Source: a virus
Direction: 5' to 3' (one strand)
Virus record (IMG/VR): IMGVR_UViG_3300032249_000138
Span: 1-58,378 of that record
Length of the DNA: 58,378 nt
The notes beneath the pieces were generated by a model. That model was not told where the DNA came from. It saw nothing but the letters and a program-made list of their open reading frames with translations, and searched no databases. The translations under genes and the position numbers were made by a program. This document shows positions 48,266 to 57,060 of the stretch, piece after piece. Positions within the stretch are counted from its first letter, which is position 1. Every line of letters starts with the position of its first letter.

Positions 48266-48724
48266 GTGCCTAAGTTTAATGCCAAGCATTACGCTGCTTC
48301 TAAGGCAAATGGGTACCGCAGTGGGTTAGAAGAACTCGTCCAGTCGGATTTGATACAAGCGAATGTTGATGCATCGTATGAATCAATTAAGATTGAATGG
48401 GAAGATCTAACCTACCGTAGGTACACACCGGACTTTCTATTACCCAATGGTATTATCGTTGAGACTAAAGGATTGTTTACTACAGAAGATAGACGTAAGC
48501 ATACATTAGTTAAGAAGCAACACCCCACGCTAGACATTCGGTTTGTATTTCAAAGTAGTAAACGCAGAATCAGTAAGACATCTAAGACTACGTATGCAGG
48601 TTGGTGTGAGAAGCAAGGCTTCTTGTATGCGGATAAGACAGTACCAGAGTCATGGATTAAAGAGCCAAAGAAAAAAGATATGCCCCTAAAATTCAATCCA
48701 TTTAAAGGAACTAAACATGAGTAA
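48266..48724 (+). CDS. T7 endonuclease I-like Holliday-junction resolvase, 152 aa
   Basis: GTG start at 48266. Motifs GYRSGLEE (Glu22/23), YTPDF (Asp56) and VETKG (Glu66, Lys68) are the T7 endonuclease I active site. Cleaves branched DNA before packaging. The extended C terminus is Lys-rich. Confidence 0.93.
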   Translation: MPKFNAKHYAASKANGYRSGLEELVQSDLIQANVDASYESIKIEWEDLTYRRYTPDFLLPNGIIVETKGLFTTEDRRKHTLVKKQHPTLDIRFVFQSSKRRISKTSKTTYAGWCEKQGFLYADKTVPESWIKEPKKKDMPLKFNPFKGTKHE

Positions 48725-49049
48725 TGCAATTAAGAAAGATGACATCGTACTAATCATTCGACCTAACTTCAATGAAGCTAAGTGGGCAGGTACTGTAGAT
48801 CTTAATGTGATGTACATGCCCTCGGATAAGTTAGACGAAGAGTCATACGAAGAACTCATGGGATTGATGCATGGGGTTATTACTTGCTTTCACCTGCTTA
48901 ATAACGATGCCGAGTTTGGTAAGAAGGTATCAGAAGAGATGGACAAGATGATTGAATCAGGTAAGTTAACTGTGAGTCAGCTAGATGAGAACACCTTAGG
49001 TGAAGTCATTGACTTAACCGAGTGGACACAGACACGGGGGAATGCATAA
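48717..49049 (+). CDS. acidic early protein, 110 aa
   Basis: Overlaps the endonuclease gene by 8 bases. MSNAIKKDDIVLIIRPNFNE then acidic helices. Possible DNA-mimic or partner; unassigned. TAATG coupling to the next gene. Confidence 0.73.
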   Translation: MSNAIKKDDIVLIIRPNFNEAKWAGTVDLNVMYMPSDKLDEESYEELMGLMHGVITCFHLLNNDAEFGKKVSEEMDKMIESGKLTVSQLDENTLGEVIDLTEWTQTRGNA

Positions 49050-49477
49050 TGGGAACCTTGGATGATCGTAACAAGCCAGTCGATCTGTCTAATACACGCA
49101 AGTCTATTGATGATTGTTCAGGGGAAGAGTGGAGTGCTGCCAATCGTGCATTCTGGAAACAGATGGAGGAAGATCCACGGTATCAAAAGCAAGAGAGTCT
49201 ATTCGATGGTGACTCTTTGTTTGAAGATCCGTTAAGACAAGATGAAGACGAGCATGCAATGGAAACTCAATTCATGCTTGACGATGAGAGACAGTTTGAA
49301 CAGATAGTAGAGGTGCTAGGTCCTTACGATGCCATTAGCTATTGTCATGGTGCAGCACTAGAGATCCTACTTAACTTGGATACCTGCTTAAACAATTCTG
49401 CAGCTATCCGTAAGGCTAGTCGTGCATTAGATCGTATGGCTAGACTGACAGACGAAACACGAGGAGTTAACTGGTGA
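49049..49477 (+). CDS. acidic protein with helical C-terminal domain, 142 aa
   Basis: ATG 49049 chosen by TAATG coupling (MGTLDDRNKPVDLS). Acidic N-terminal half, then ISYCHGAALEILLNL and AIRKASRALDRMARL. A MazG/HEPN-like partner role cannot be excluded, but no motif decides. Function unknown. Confidence 0.75.
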   Translation: MGTLDDRNKPVDLSNTRKSIDDCSGEEWSAANRAFWKQMEEDPRYQKQESLFDGDSLFEDPLRQDEDEHAMETQFMLDDERQFEQIVEVLGPYDAISYCHGAALEILLNLDTCLNNSAAIRKASRALDRMARLTDETRGVNW

Positions 49478-49665
49478 GTACAGAACCTACTATCTTTGTA
49501 GAGGTACGCTTTGAATTAGTATTAGATCCAGAGTCTGCCCCTCCAACATATAAAGATCCAGACTACCTGCAAGAAGTATTGGAAGAGGCAATCAAGGATG
49601 CAGTCTACGACATTGGTGCTGAAGAAGTTAATGAATTCTTTATTGAACTAGAAACAGATCTATGA
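49474..49665 (+). CDS. small acidic protein, 63 aa
   Basis: GTG start 49474 overlapping the upstream TGA. MSTEPTIFVEVRFELVLDPE, very acidic, beta-beta-alpha pattern. Function unknown. Confidence 0.72.
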   Translation: MSTEPTIFVEVRFELVLDPESAPPTYKDPDYLQEVLEEAIKDAVYDIGAEEVNEFFIELETDL

Positions 49666-50111
49666 ATGCACCAGTTCGTAAGCGATTCGATAGAGAACTA
49701 TTTAATGAAACAGATGGTACTGCTAGAGATTCCGCTAGGATATACTGGACATCCTTGGGTCATACAGTAGAGGATCACCCCGATAGATACGCAGTAGATC
49801 TTATTGTAGACACAGGATTAGAGACATTCTATTGTGAGGTAGAGATCAAACGGGTATGGACAGGTGCTACGTTTAAGTACGATACCCTGCAGATACCTGA
49901 ACGTAAAGCTAAGTTTGCTAAGCTGGATAAGCCTACATACTTTATGATCTTTAATAATGAACGTAGTCGTGCATTCATATGCAGTCACACAGACCTGTTA
50001 GATTCCCCTGTAGTGGAGGTGCCTAACAAGTATGTGTATAAGGGAGAGATGTTCTTCCAAGTACCGATTACGAAGTTACAGCTAGTGGAGATTCCAAGTG
50101 GCAACCCGTAA
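49662..50111 (+). CDS. PD-(D/E)XK nuclease-like protein, 149 aa
   Basis: VDLIVDTGLETFYCEVEIKR shows the D-(x)n-ExK pattern of restriction-type nucleases (Asp in VDLIV, Glu and Lys in EVEIK), followed by beta-rich sequence. Plausibly a nicking or structure-specific endonuclease; partner unknown. Confidence 0.65.
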   Translation: MNAPVRKRFDRELFNETDGTARDSARIYWTSLGHTVEDHPDRYAVDLIVDTGLETFYCEVEIKRVWTGATFKYDTLQIPERKAKFAKLDKPTYFMIFNNERSRAFICSHTDLLDSPVVEVPNKYVYKGEMFFQVPITKLQLVEIPSGNP

Positions 50112-50685
50112 ACATGAACAGTCAGCAGTAGATCGAATCGATAACCTATTGCTGGATAGTCATATGTTCTTTCTCCATGGAGAGTTGGAGGTGGAGAACA
50201 TTGATCGATGCATTAAGTGGATCGAGTACGAGAACATTGACAGCAGTAAGCCTAAGCTACTCACGCTGTATGTCAACACAGGTGGTGGAGATTTGTATCA
50301 GACCTTTGCCTTGATTGACATTATGCGTAGCAGTAAGCATCCTATCCGTACCATTGGGCTAGGCAACATTATGAGTGGTGGCTTCTTGATCTTTGTGTGT
50401 GGTACTAAAGGTGAGAGATACATTGCACCGAATGCTGGCATCATGTGCCACCAATTGTCAGATGACATTACAGATAAGTACCATGACATTAAGTCAGCAG
50501 TAAAGGAAGTAGAGAACTGTAATGCTAAGATGATTAAAATACTTCGTGATGCAACAGGCTTAAGTGCATTGAAGATTTCTTCTAAGCTACTACCAGCAAG
50601 TGATGTATACTTGACTGCAAAGGAATTGATACAGTTAAATGCAGCAGACTATATACTAGGAGAAGATGATGGCACACCTGCCTGA
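50098..50685 (+). CDS. ClpP-like serine protease, 195 aa
   Basis: GTG start 50098. Fold and triad of ClpP: oxyanion loop VNTGGGDLY (~59-67), nucleophile Ser93 in GNIMSGGFLIF, His118 in IMCHQLSD, Asp169 in PASDVYLT. Family length is about 195-207 aa. It sits in the early/metabolic arm, far from the head genes, so it may target host or phage regulators rather than process capsid. No ClpX-like partner is present, so host ClpX/ClpA may be recruited, or it may act as a SppA-like oligomer. Confidence 0.9.
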   Translation: MATRKHEQSAVDRIDNLLLDSHMFFLHGELEVENIDRCIKWIEYENIDSSKPKLLTLYVNTGGGDLYQTFALIDIMRSSKHPIRTIGLGNIMSGGFLIFVCGTKGERYIAPNAGIMCHQLSDDITDKYHDIKSAVKEVENCNAKMIKILRDATGLSALKISSKLLPASDVYLTAKELIQLNAADYILGEDDGTPA

Positions 50686-51055
50686 TGAATTGTTTGATGA
50701 CAGTTTAGTAAAGTTAAAACGGGCATTGGGTATTGCTACCTGTGCTATGTCTGCAACTGCAAACTCAGAATGGCTTGAGCATAGACCTGCTATCGAGTAT
50801 GCTTTGTGGCAAGTGCAAGAGAATCTATGTGATGTTATTCTTAACGTAGAAGAAGCAGTAGAGTTTCACACAGGCTATCAGAAAGTAGCCCGAGTAAAAG
50901 CATTGTTTGAAGCAGCACGTTTAGTAGAAAGATTTAATGATTCACCAGTAGTAATACCAGCCAATGAAAGTTTTGCATCGGTCATAGCTAGAGCAATCAA
51001 GCAACTAGCTACCACACAGGAGAGTGATGATGACATCGAAGATTATGAAGGGTAG
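50666..51055 (+). CDS. early protein, 129 aa
   Basis: Overlaps the ClpP gene by 20 bases. Helical, acidic C terminus. DELFDDSLVKLKRALGIATC then EEAVEFHTGYQKVARVKALF. Function unknown. Confidence 0.73.
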   Translation: MMAHLPDELFDDSLVKLKRALGIATCAMSATANSEWLEHRPAIEYALWQVQENLCDVILNVEEAVEFHTGYQKVARVKALFEAARLVERFNDSPVVIPANESFASVIARAIKQLATTQESDDDIEDYEG

Positions 51056-51314
51056 TATTGCAGTAGGCATTGCAGCAGTAGTTTTAGGCATTACAGGGTG
51101 TGCATCTTCACCCTACGGTTCTGAGTCTAAGCTGGTAGTACAGAAGAGAGCACAAGCTATGAGTAGGCAGGAAGTAATTCAAGCGATACAGGATTGTGAA
51201 GTATCCAGAATGAGACCTGTTCTCATTATGGCTAAGCGTAGGGTGAATGATTGGGATACAGACATCATCATTGATGTGACTTGTGCCCCACGTAATCCAA
51301 CCTATCACTTTTAA
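51030..51314 (+). CDS. small lipoprotein, 94 aa
   Basis: ATG 51030 chosen by distance from ACAGGAGAG. Signal peptide (residues 4-20, IMKGSIAVGIAAVVLGITG) ends in a lipobox ITGC with Cys24. The mature part has RQEVIQAIQDCE and RPVLIMAKRRVNDW. Likely lipid-anchored in the envelope; could be an o-spanin-like or superinfection-exclusion protein. The same style recurs in other phages. Confidence 0.82.
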   Translation: MTSKIMKGSIAVGIAAVVLGITGCASSPYGSESKLVVQKRAQAMSRQEVIQAIQDCEVSRMRPVLIMAKRRVNDWDTDIIIDVTCAPRNPTYHF

Positions 51315-51344
51315 TATAATAAAAACAAGTACATACAAAGGCAG

Positions 51345-51372
51345 TTGCTTTAAGGGGAATTTTAAGTATAAC
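51345..51372 (+). promoter_or_regulatory. possible promoter before nrdJ
   Basis: TTGCTT (51345-51350), 16 bases, TATAAC (51367-51372). It fires into the hairpin at 51387-51420, so it may make a short RNA or a leader for nrdJ. Confidence 0.4.
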
Positions 51373-51386
51373 TAAAGTCCCCCCAT

Positions 51387-51421
51387 GGGAGTACAGATTT
51401 TACTGTGCTCCTATTTTTTTC
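51387..51421 (+). terminator. terminator/attenuator between lipoprotein and nrdJ
   Basis: GGAGTACAG (51388-51396) pairs with CTGTGCTCC (51403-51411, one G-T pair) and is followed by TATTTTTTTT. It ends the early operon or attenuates nrdJ. Confidence 0.8.
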
Positions 51422-51449
51422 AATAGAATCAACAACATAGGTATACTTC

Positions 51450-53357
51450 ATGACGAAATACACAATGACTCCTTACAATGACTTCATTGCCAAGAGCAGA
51501 TACTCTCGTTACATAGACGAGCTTGGCAGACGAGAGCATTGGAGTGAGACAGTAACAAGATACTTTGACTTTATGACAGAGCATCTAAAGGATAAAAAGA
51601 ATTACACTCTAACTCCTGAGCTACGTGCAGAGTTAGAACAAGCAGTAAGAGATTTAGATGTAGTGCCATCCATGAGAGCCGTCATGACCTCTGGACCAGC
51701 ACTAGAGAGACAGAACGTAGCAGCATTCAATTGTTCCTACCTACCTATCGATGACCCTAAGGCATTCGATGAAGCTATGTACATCCTCCTGTGTGGTACA
51801 GGTGTAGGATTTAGTGTGGAGAAGAAGTATGTATCTAGATTACCTGAAGTCCCTGATCGCATGTTTAGTAGTCAAACTACTATTGTTGTTTCGGATTCTA
51901 AAGAAGGATGGGCTAAATCTCTTCGACAACTCATTGCTCTTCTGTACTCTGGCGAAGTGCCACAGTACGACATACATAAAGTCCGTGAGGCAGGTGCAAG
52001 ACTCAAGACCTTTGGAGGCAGGGCATCTGGACCAAAACCCTTGGAAGACTTATTTAAGTTTGTCATTAGCAAATTCAAAGGTGCAACTGGTAGACGTTTA
52101 TCTTCCCTCGAATGCCATGACATTCTGTGCAAGATCGGGGAAGTTGTTGTTGTGGGTGGAGTACGTAGGTCAGCAATGATCTCACTGTCAGACTTAACAG
52201 ATGACAACATGGCTCATGCTAAAGCAGGTGCATGGTGGGATGGTCAAGGACAACGTGCTTTGGCTAACAACTCTGCTGTGTACGAAGAGAAGCCAAGCAT
52301 TGGACACTTCATGCGGGAGTGGACATCTATTTATGAATCACATTCAGGTGAGAGAGGAATCTTCAGTCGTGATGCATCTCAAAGACAAGCAGCAAAAAAC
52401 GGAAGGCGTGATCCTACATATGAGTTTGGTACTAATCCTTGCTCAGAAATTATTTTACGCCCTTATCAATTCTGTAATCTGTCTAGCTGCATTGTGCGTA
52501 GCACTGATAGCTTTGATTCTTTATCCACCAAGATTCGCTTGGCAACTATTCTCGGAACATTTCAAGCGACCTTAACAGACTTCCCGTACCTACGTAAGAT
52601 CTGGCAGAAGAATACAGAAGAAGAAGCATTGCTTGGTGTGTCAATGACTGGTATCCTTGACAATGCTTTATTAAATAACCCAGATGATCTGGAACTACCT
52701 AAACGATTGGAGGCTCTACGTGATATTGCTATTGCTACTAACGCTGAATACGCTGCTGCTATTGGAATCAATCAGAGTGTTGCGGTTACGGCTGTTAAGC
52801 CCGAAGGAACTGTATCACAACTCTGTTCTACCGCATCTGGCATTCACCCTCAGCATAGTAAATATTACATACGTAGGGTACGTGCTGATAACAAAGATCC
52901 TTTAACACAGTTTATGATTCAGGCTGGGTTCGTAGCAGAGCCATGCTTCATGAAACCTGATAGCACTACTGTGTTTAGTTTCCCAGTGAAGGTTGCAGAT
53001 GGTGCACTGTTACGTGAAGACTTGTCTGCTATCCAGCACTTGAAACTGTGGCTACTATTCCAACGTCACTACTGTGAGCACAAGCCATCTGTCACAATCT
53101 CTGTGAAGGAAGACGAGTGGATGCAGGTAGGTGCTTGGGTATATGAACACTTTGATGAGGTTACAGGGGTATCTTTCCTACCTATGGATGGTGGCACATA
53201 CAAGCAAGCCCCGTATGAAGAGTGTACAGAGGAAGAGTACAACAAGTTAAAGCTGTTAGTACCTGAGTCAGTAGACTGGAGTAACTTCCAAGAGTATGAT
53301 GATAATGTGGAAGGTGCACAGATGTTATCTTGCACAGCAGGCGGGTGCAGCATTTAA
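51450..53357 (+). CDS. nrdJ: class II (B12-dependent) ribonucleotide reductase, monomeric type, 635 aa
   Basis: Makes deoxynucleotides for phage DNA. Key residues align with Lactobacillus RTPR: Cys95 (FNCSY), Asn329, thiyl Cys331 and Glu333 (NPCSE), Cys342 (FCNLSS) and C-terminal shuttle Cys628/Cys633 (SCTAGGC). Monomeric RTPR-like length. Adenosylcobalamin dependence implies a host that makes or imports B12. It is preceded by its own leader with a terminator-like hairpin. Confidence 0.95.
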   Translation: MTKYTMTPYNDFIAKSRYSRYIDELGRREHWSETVTRYFDFMTEHLKDKKNYTLTPELRAELEQAVRDLDVVPSMRAVMTSGPALERQNVAAFNCSYLPIDDPKAFDEAMYILLCGTGVGFSVEKKYVSRLPEVPDRMFSSQTTIVVSDSKEGWAKSLRQLIALLYSGEVPQYDIHKVREAGARLKTFGGRASGPKPLEDLFKFVISKFKGATGRRLSSLECHDILCKIGEVVVVGGVRRSAMISLSDLTDDNMAHAKAGAWWDGQGQRALANNSAVYEEKPSIGHFMREWTSIYESHSGERGIFSRDASQRQAAKNGRRDPTYEFGTNPCSEIILRPYQFCNLSSCIVRSTDSFDSLSTKIRLATILGTFQATLTDFPYLRKIWQKNTEEEALLGVSMTGILDNALLNNPDDLELPKRLEALRDIAIATNAEYAAAIGINQSVAVTAVKPEGTVSQLCSTASGIHPQHSKYYIRRVRADNKDPLTQFMIQAGFVAEPCFMKPDSTTVFSFPVKVADGALLREDLSAIQHLKLWLLFQRHYCEHKPSVTISVKEDEWMQVGAWVYEHFDEVTGVSFLPMDGGTYKQAPYEECTEEEYNKLKLLVPESVDWSNFQEYDDNVEGAQMLSCTAGGCSI

Positions 53358-53368
53358 TATAGGCTGTG

Positions 53369-53423
53369 TCCCTACCTAATGTAACATAAACGATACATAA
53401 AGTAGGGATACTGTAACAAATAT
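53369..53423 (+). other. inverted repeat TCCCTAC / GTAGGGA after nrdJ
   Basis: TCCCTAC (~53370-53376) and GTAGGGA (~53401-53408) with a ~25-base loop, without a clear T-tract. Weak terminator or leader for the last early gene. Confidence 0.35.
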
Positions 53424-53440
53424 GTACAAAAGGAAACACT

Positions 53441-53698
53441 ATGAATCGCTACAGAATTGAAGAAGAATACCCAGACGTACCCCTCCTGCTGCTAGAGCCT
53501 CACTACTTTGATAAAGCTATTGTGGGGGTAGTACAAAGGACGAATCAAGTGCAAGCCATTTGCTACGATGCAAACAAGTGCATTAAGCTATTAGCTAAGT
53601 ATGAGGATATGTCGGAGGAAGAAGCAGTGGAGTACTTCGAGTACAACACACAGGGTGCATTCGTAGGTGAACACACACCTGTGTTTTTATATAAGTGA
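53441..53698 (+). CDS. last early-arm protein, 85 aa
   Basis: MNRYRIEEEYPDVPLLLLEP then NQVQAICYDANKCIKLLAKY; pattern of small conserved phage/bacterial proteins. RBS AAAGGAAACACT. It ends exactly where the oppositely transcribed internal virion gene ends (53698/53699), so the arms converge here. Confidence 0.78.
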   Translation: MNRYRIEEEYPDVPLLLLEPHYFDKAIVGVVQRTNQVQAICYDANKCIKLLAKYEDMSEEEAVEYFEYNTQGAFVGEHTPVFLYK

Positions 53699-56600
53699 TT
53701 ATCTAAACCGTTGGATCAGTGCTTCGTACTTATAGACTTGGCTGTACTCTTTAGTCTCATCCATTGTCTTGCCATCATTCTCTTCAGCATACAGTTCATT
53801 GATAGCTCTACGTGCAACAGCAGGTAGCTTATCAAACCGCATCTTATTCACACGATCCCTATCTTCAACTGTCATCTTAGCTTGAGTAATCTCACGAGCC
53901 ATGCTTAGTGTCTCTTGCAGATTAGTAGCCATAGCAATGCGCTGTTGATCCCGAGTAAAACCTTTGTATCTCTCACTGTTAATCAAACCAGTGATACGAT
54001 TCTCTACATAGGGGATAGATGTTTTAATGAAGGCACGATCATAGACCTTATCTCCAGTAGCACCAAAGAATGTATACGGGTCTAGCTTCAGCTTAACAAA
54101 CTCACGTTCAATAAGATTCTTCTCTGGGGTTAAACGTACACCAGATAAGCTGTTAAAGAATTCACCAGCACGAACAGGTGCCTTGTCAGAGAAGTAAGGT
54201 TGGAATCCCGGTAACTCTTCTTTGAGTTCAGGTATCTTAGCCATTACCCTTTGAACAGCAGCTTGACCAATAGTAGGAAGAGCAGTAACAGTCTTCTCTA
54301 TGTCGGATACTTCGCCTGCTTCAGTGCGTCTCTTTAGTTCTTTGGCAGAAGAGTATGGTCCTATTATATTAGGGTCTCTAGCAATCTGACCACCTTCATC
54401 AAACAAATCTAAGTACTCAAAGACAGCCTTGCCGGGGGTAGTAAAGCGACCAGCAAAGTCACCTAACAATCTACCGATTGCTTTGTTAACACGCTCTACT
54501 CCCTTGCCCTCTTCACCTGCTATAAGATTAGGCAGTTCATCAATCAAAGAAGCCTGTGATCCAGCTGGCATCTTCATGCCGATAATAGCTGTGAGCAATT
54601 CAGATACCTTAGCATCTTCTGTTCTACCTAGCTTTTGCTTAGCAAGGAAATCACCTACTGCCATGTACGGACCAATAGGAAATACACCACGGATATCTAC
54701 GGTACTGCCATCTTCATTAGTGACGTTGAACCACTCACCGTCTTGGTTTTCTAGACGATACTTGTAGGCAGCATAGATAGCTGCTGTACCTACAACACCT
54801 TTACTCATCTTCTCTAAACCTTTATTAAGCTGAGCTTGACCTCCATCTTCACCCTTAGCTATCCGCATTGCACCATTAGCAATATCACCTACACCAGCAG
54901 CACCACCCAGTGGGCTGTTACGATACTGGAATGCAATAGCATTAGACATAAACCGAGGGAAGGTAACCATTAAAGATCCACCCGGTAACTTCTCAAAAAA
55001 ACTAACGAAGTTACTAGCCAATCCCTCTGCGGCTGCTTCTACGCCCTTCTGAGACGCTTTCTGCTGCTTAGGGGTGTAGGCAAAGGTAGCCTTCAAAGTC
55101 TCGTCTGCAGCGTTTTTAAGCACGTCTGTGGGGATTGCTTTATTGTTGGCTAACATCTCTGTCATATCCAAACCAACCCGCCTTAACTGACGCTCTACAC
55201 TAGAGGCAAAGATAGCCCGTCTAAAGAAGGCATCCTGTGCTACGTTTAATGTGTTCACTACACGAGCAACTTTACTTAAGTCACCCGTCTGATTCTCTTG
55301 CAGTGCACTAAAGATCTGATTCTGGATACGTGGGTTATCCTTTAATAGCAGATCAACTGTCTCAGCAGTCAAGCCTGTATCAGCTAAGTTACCTAAAGTA
55401 TTAAAGGTATCTTTAATGGTGTCACTTAAGCCACGAGTAATGTCACCCTGCTTGTAGCTACCTGTGACTACACCCGTTACTGCCTTACCTGTAGTGTAGA
55501 TAGCACCTTCGATTAGTTTAGATGCAGCATCAAATGTGATAGCCGTACCTGTACCAAGGATGTTACGTACCGTAGTACCAATACCAGAAACTACAAAAGC
55601 TTTAGACTCACGCTCTAACCTATTGATTACTCTAATGAAATTACCAGTCATTGAAACCATCTCATGGTCTCTGCCGTACATATCATCTACTAGTTTCTGT
55701 GCTTCAGGATCTAAGCTAGATACTTTCTTTAGAGTACGAGCCAGTGCAGAGTATCCCTGTAGGATGGTACCTGCATCAGCTACAGTGGTACGAGTAGCCT
55801 GAGCAAATTCTGCTGGGGTTAGATTGGCTTTATTTAAAGCAGCTTGAATGACATCATCATCTACTGTGTCAATAGATTGGAAGATATTCTTAACTGCATC
55901 ACTGACCTTCTGTCCATTCGCAGGACGGAACTCAGGTGCTAGTAACATCACGTACTTAGCTACATCAATAGCTCGTCTGTTAATGTCAGTACGGATTTGT
56001 GATTGGGTTAAATCTGTGGGGCTATCGATTGTATCAAGAGTACGTCTACCTTCAAAGATATCAAACTCATTAAGCAAGTCTTCTTGTGACTTATCAAAGG
56101 CTTTATTCAAAGCATCTGTAGCTGGGTCTGCTGCTTCTTTACCTGCTCTCTTACTAGCTAACTTATCTTCTAACTGCTTCTTGGTAGTGATAGTACCCTT
56201 ACCTGCAATAGCAGTACCTGCTTCAAAGGCACCACCAAAAGCACTTAAGCCTGAGGCAATACCCAACTCAATTAAATTTAATTCATCCTTCTGAACACCA
56301 GTCTTACGTCTTACATCCTGATCAATCACATTTTGACCAGCACCGATAACTGTTTCAGCTGCAGCTGCTGCACCCATAGCTTTGACTTTAGAGCTAAGGA
56401 CATTCTTAATTGCTTCACGAGCAAATGCATACCTAGCACTAGCACCAATGCCAGCACTTAGGATGTTAGTAGGTTCACTGATTGCAGATAGAACTGCCTC
56501 ACCGAAAGGTCTAGCACCCGGCTGTCCACCTTTTTCATAGAACGAAGGTACAGCATCATAGAGATTGTGGGCACGAGCAGCCTTGAGTACAGCATCAGGC

Positions 56601-57040
56601 TTAGCATTGTTAAGCCAGTTTAATTCTGGGATAGCATTCAGAGAAGTGTTCCACTCTACCTGACGCATAGCTGTCATGAAACGCTTAGCATAGTCCTCGT
56701 CAGATTCATTCTTCTGTTGCTTACCTGCTTCACCATAACGGGCTTCAGCATAGTCACGAATAACCTTTAGATTCTCTGGACTCTTATAGAGGGATTCAAA
56801 TGGTACTTCTTTAGCCTTACCTGCTTCACGTTCAGCTGGTGTACCCTTGATCCGCTGGATAGTAAGATCTTGCTGATATTTAAACTCAGCCTTAGGGGGT
56901 TCTCCGATTAGAGGTAAATCAAATTCAGATTGTTGTGTCGATGTAGGTAAAGCAGGTGCATCCTTAAATTCTTCAGGAGCACCTTCAACCGATACAGAAC
57001 CTACATAAGGTAAATCAAATTCACTAGCTGGCGTAGCCAT
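53699..57040 (-). CDS. large internal virion/ejection protein, 1113 aa
   Basis: The longest gene. The N terminus repeats SEFDLP (residues 6-11 and 38-43). Long helical regions with Ala-rich stretches (EAIKNVLSSKVKAMGAAAAA), GASARYAFAREAIKNV and MVTFPRFMSNAIAFQYRN suggest a core-stack protein that helps eject DNA, like T7 gp16 or P22 gp16/gp20. No lytic transglycosylase signature was found by eye. Last gene of the late arm. Confidence 0.82.
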   Translation of the reverse strand: MATPASEFDLPYVGSVSVEGAPEEFKDAPALPTSTQQSEFDLPLIGEPPKAEFKYQQDLTIQRIKGTPAEREAGKAKEVPFESLYKSPENLKVIRDYAEARYGEAGKQQKNESDEDYAKRFMTAMRQVEWNTSLNAIPELNWLNNAKPDAVLKAARAHNLYDAVPSFYEKGGQPGARPFGEAVLSAISEPTNILSAGIGASARYAFAREAIKNVLSSKVKAMGAAAAAETVIGAGQNVIDQDVRRKTGVQKDELNLIELGIASGLSAFGGAFEAGTAIAGKGTITTKKQLEDKLASKRAGKEAADPATDALNKAFDKSQEDLLNEFDIFEGRRTLDTIDSPTDLTQSQIRTDINRRAIDVAKYVMLLAPEFRPANGQKVSDAVKNIFQSIDTVDDDVIQAALNKANLTPAEFAQATRTTVADAGTILQGYSALARTLKKVSSLDPEAQKLVDDMYGRDHEMVSMTGNFIRVINRLERESKAFVVSGIGTTVRNILGTGTAITFDAASKLIEGAIYTTGKAVTGVVTGSYKQGDITRGLSDTIKDTFNTLGNLADTGLTAETVDLLLKDNPRIQNQIFSALQENQTGDLSKVARVVNTLNVAQDAFFRRAIFASSVERQLRRVGLDMTEMLANNKAIPTDVLKNAADETLKATFAYTPKQQKASQKGVEAAAEGLASNFVSFFEKLPGGSLMVTFPRFMSNAIAFQYRNSPLGGAAGVGDIANGAMRIAKGEDGGQAQLNKGLEKMSKGVVGTAAIYAAYKYRLENQDGEWFNVTNEDGSTVDIRGVFPIGPYMAVGDFLAKQKLGRTEDAKVSELLTAIIGMKMPAGSQASLIDELPNLIAGEEGKGVERVNKAIGRLLGDFAGRFTTPGKAVFEYLDLFDEGGQIARDPNIIGPYSSAKELKRRTEAGEVSDIEKTVTALPTIGQAAVQRVMAKIPELKEELPGFQPYFSDKAPVRAGEFFNSLSGVRLTPEKNLIEREFVKLKLDPYTFFGATGDKVYDRAFIKTSIPYVENRITGLINSERYKGFTRDQQRIAMATNLQETLSMAREITQAKMTVEDRDRVNKMRFDKLPAVARRAINELYAEENDGKTMDETKEYSQVYKYEALIQRFR

Positions 57041-57060
57041 GCATTAATTCCTTAATGTTA

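Noticed and set aside
51315-51449. cobalamin riboswitch before the B12-dependent RNR
   Set aside because: The leader is only ~135 bases, with a simple hairpin; no B12-box-like sequence was recognised.
52201-52575. 124-aa frame inside nrdJ
   Set aside because: Same strand but different frame of a well-conserved RNR; no evidence of dual coding.
31479-53698. phage RNA polymerase expected in a T7-like early arm
   Set aside because: No single-subunit RNA polymerase motifs or gene of suitable length (>700 aa) in the arm; transcription is assumed to rely on the host enzyme.
55848-56294. 148-aa plus-strand frame
   Set aside because: Antisense to the 1113-aa ejection gene, Ser/Leu-rich shadow composition, no promoter or RBS.
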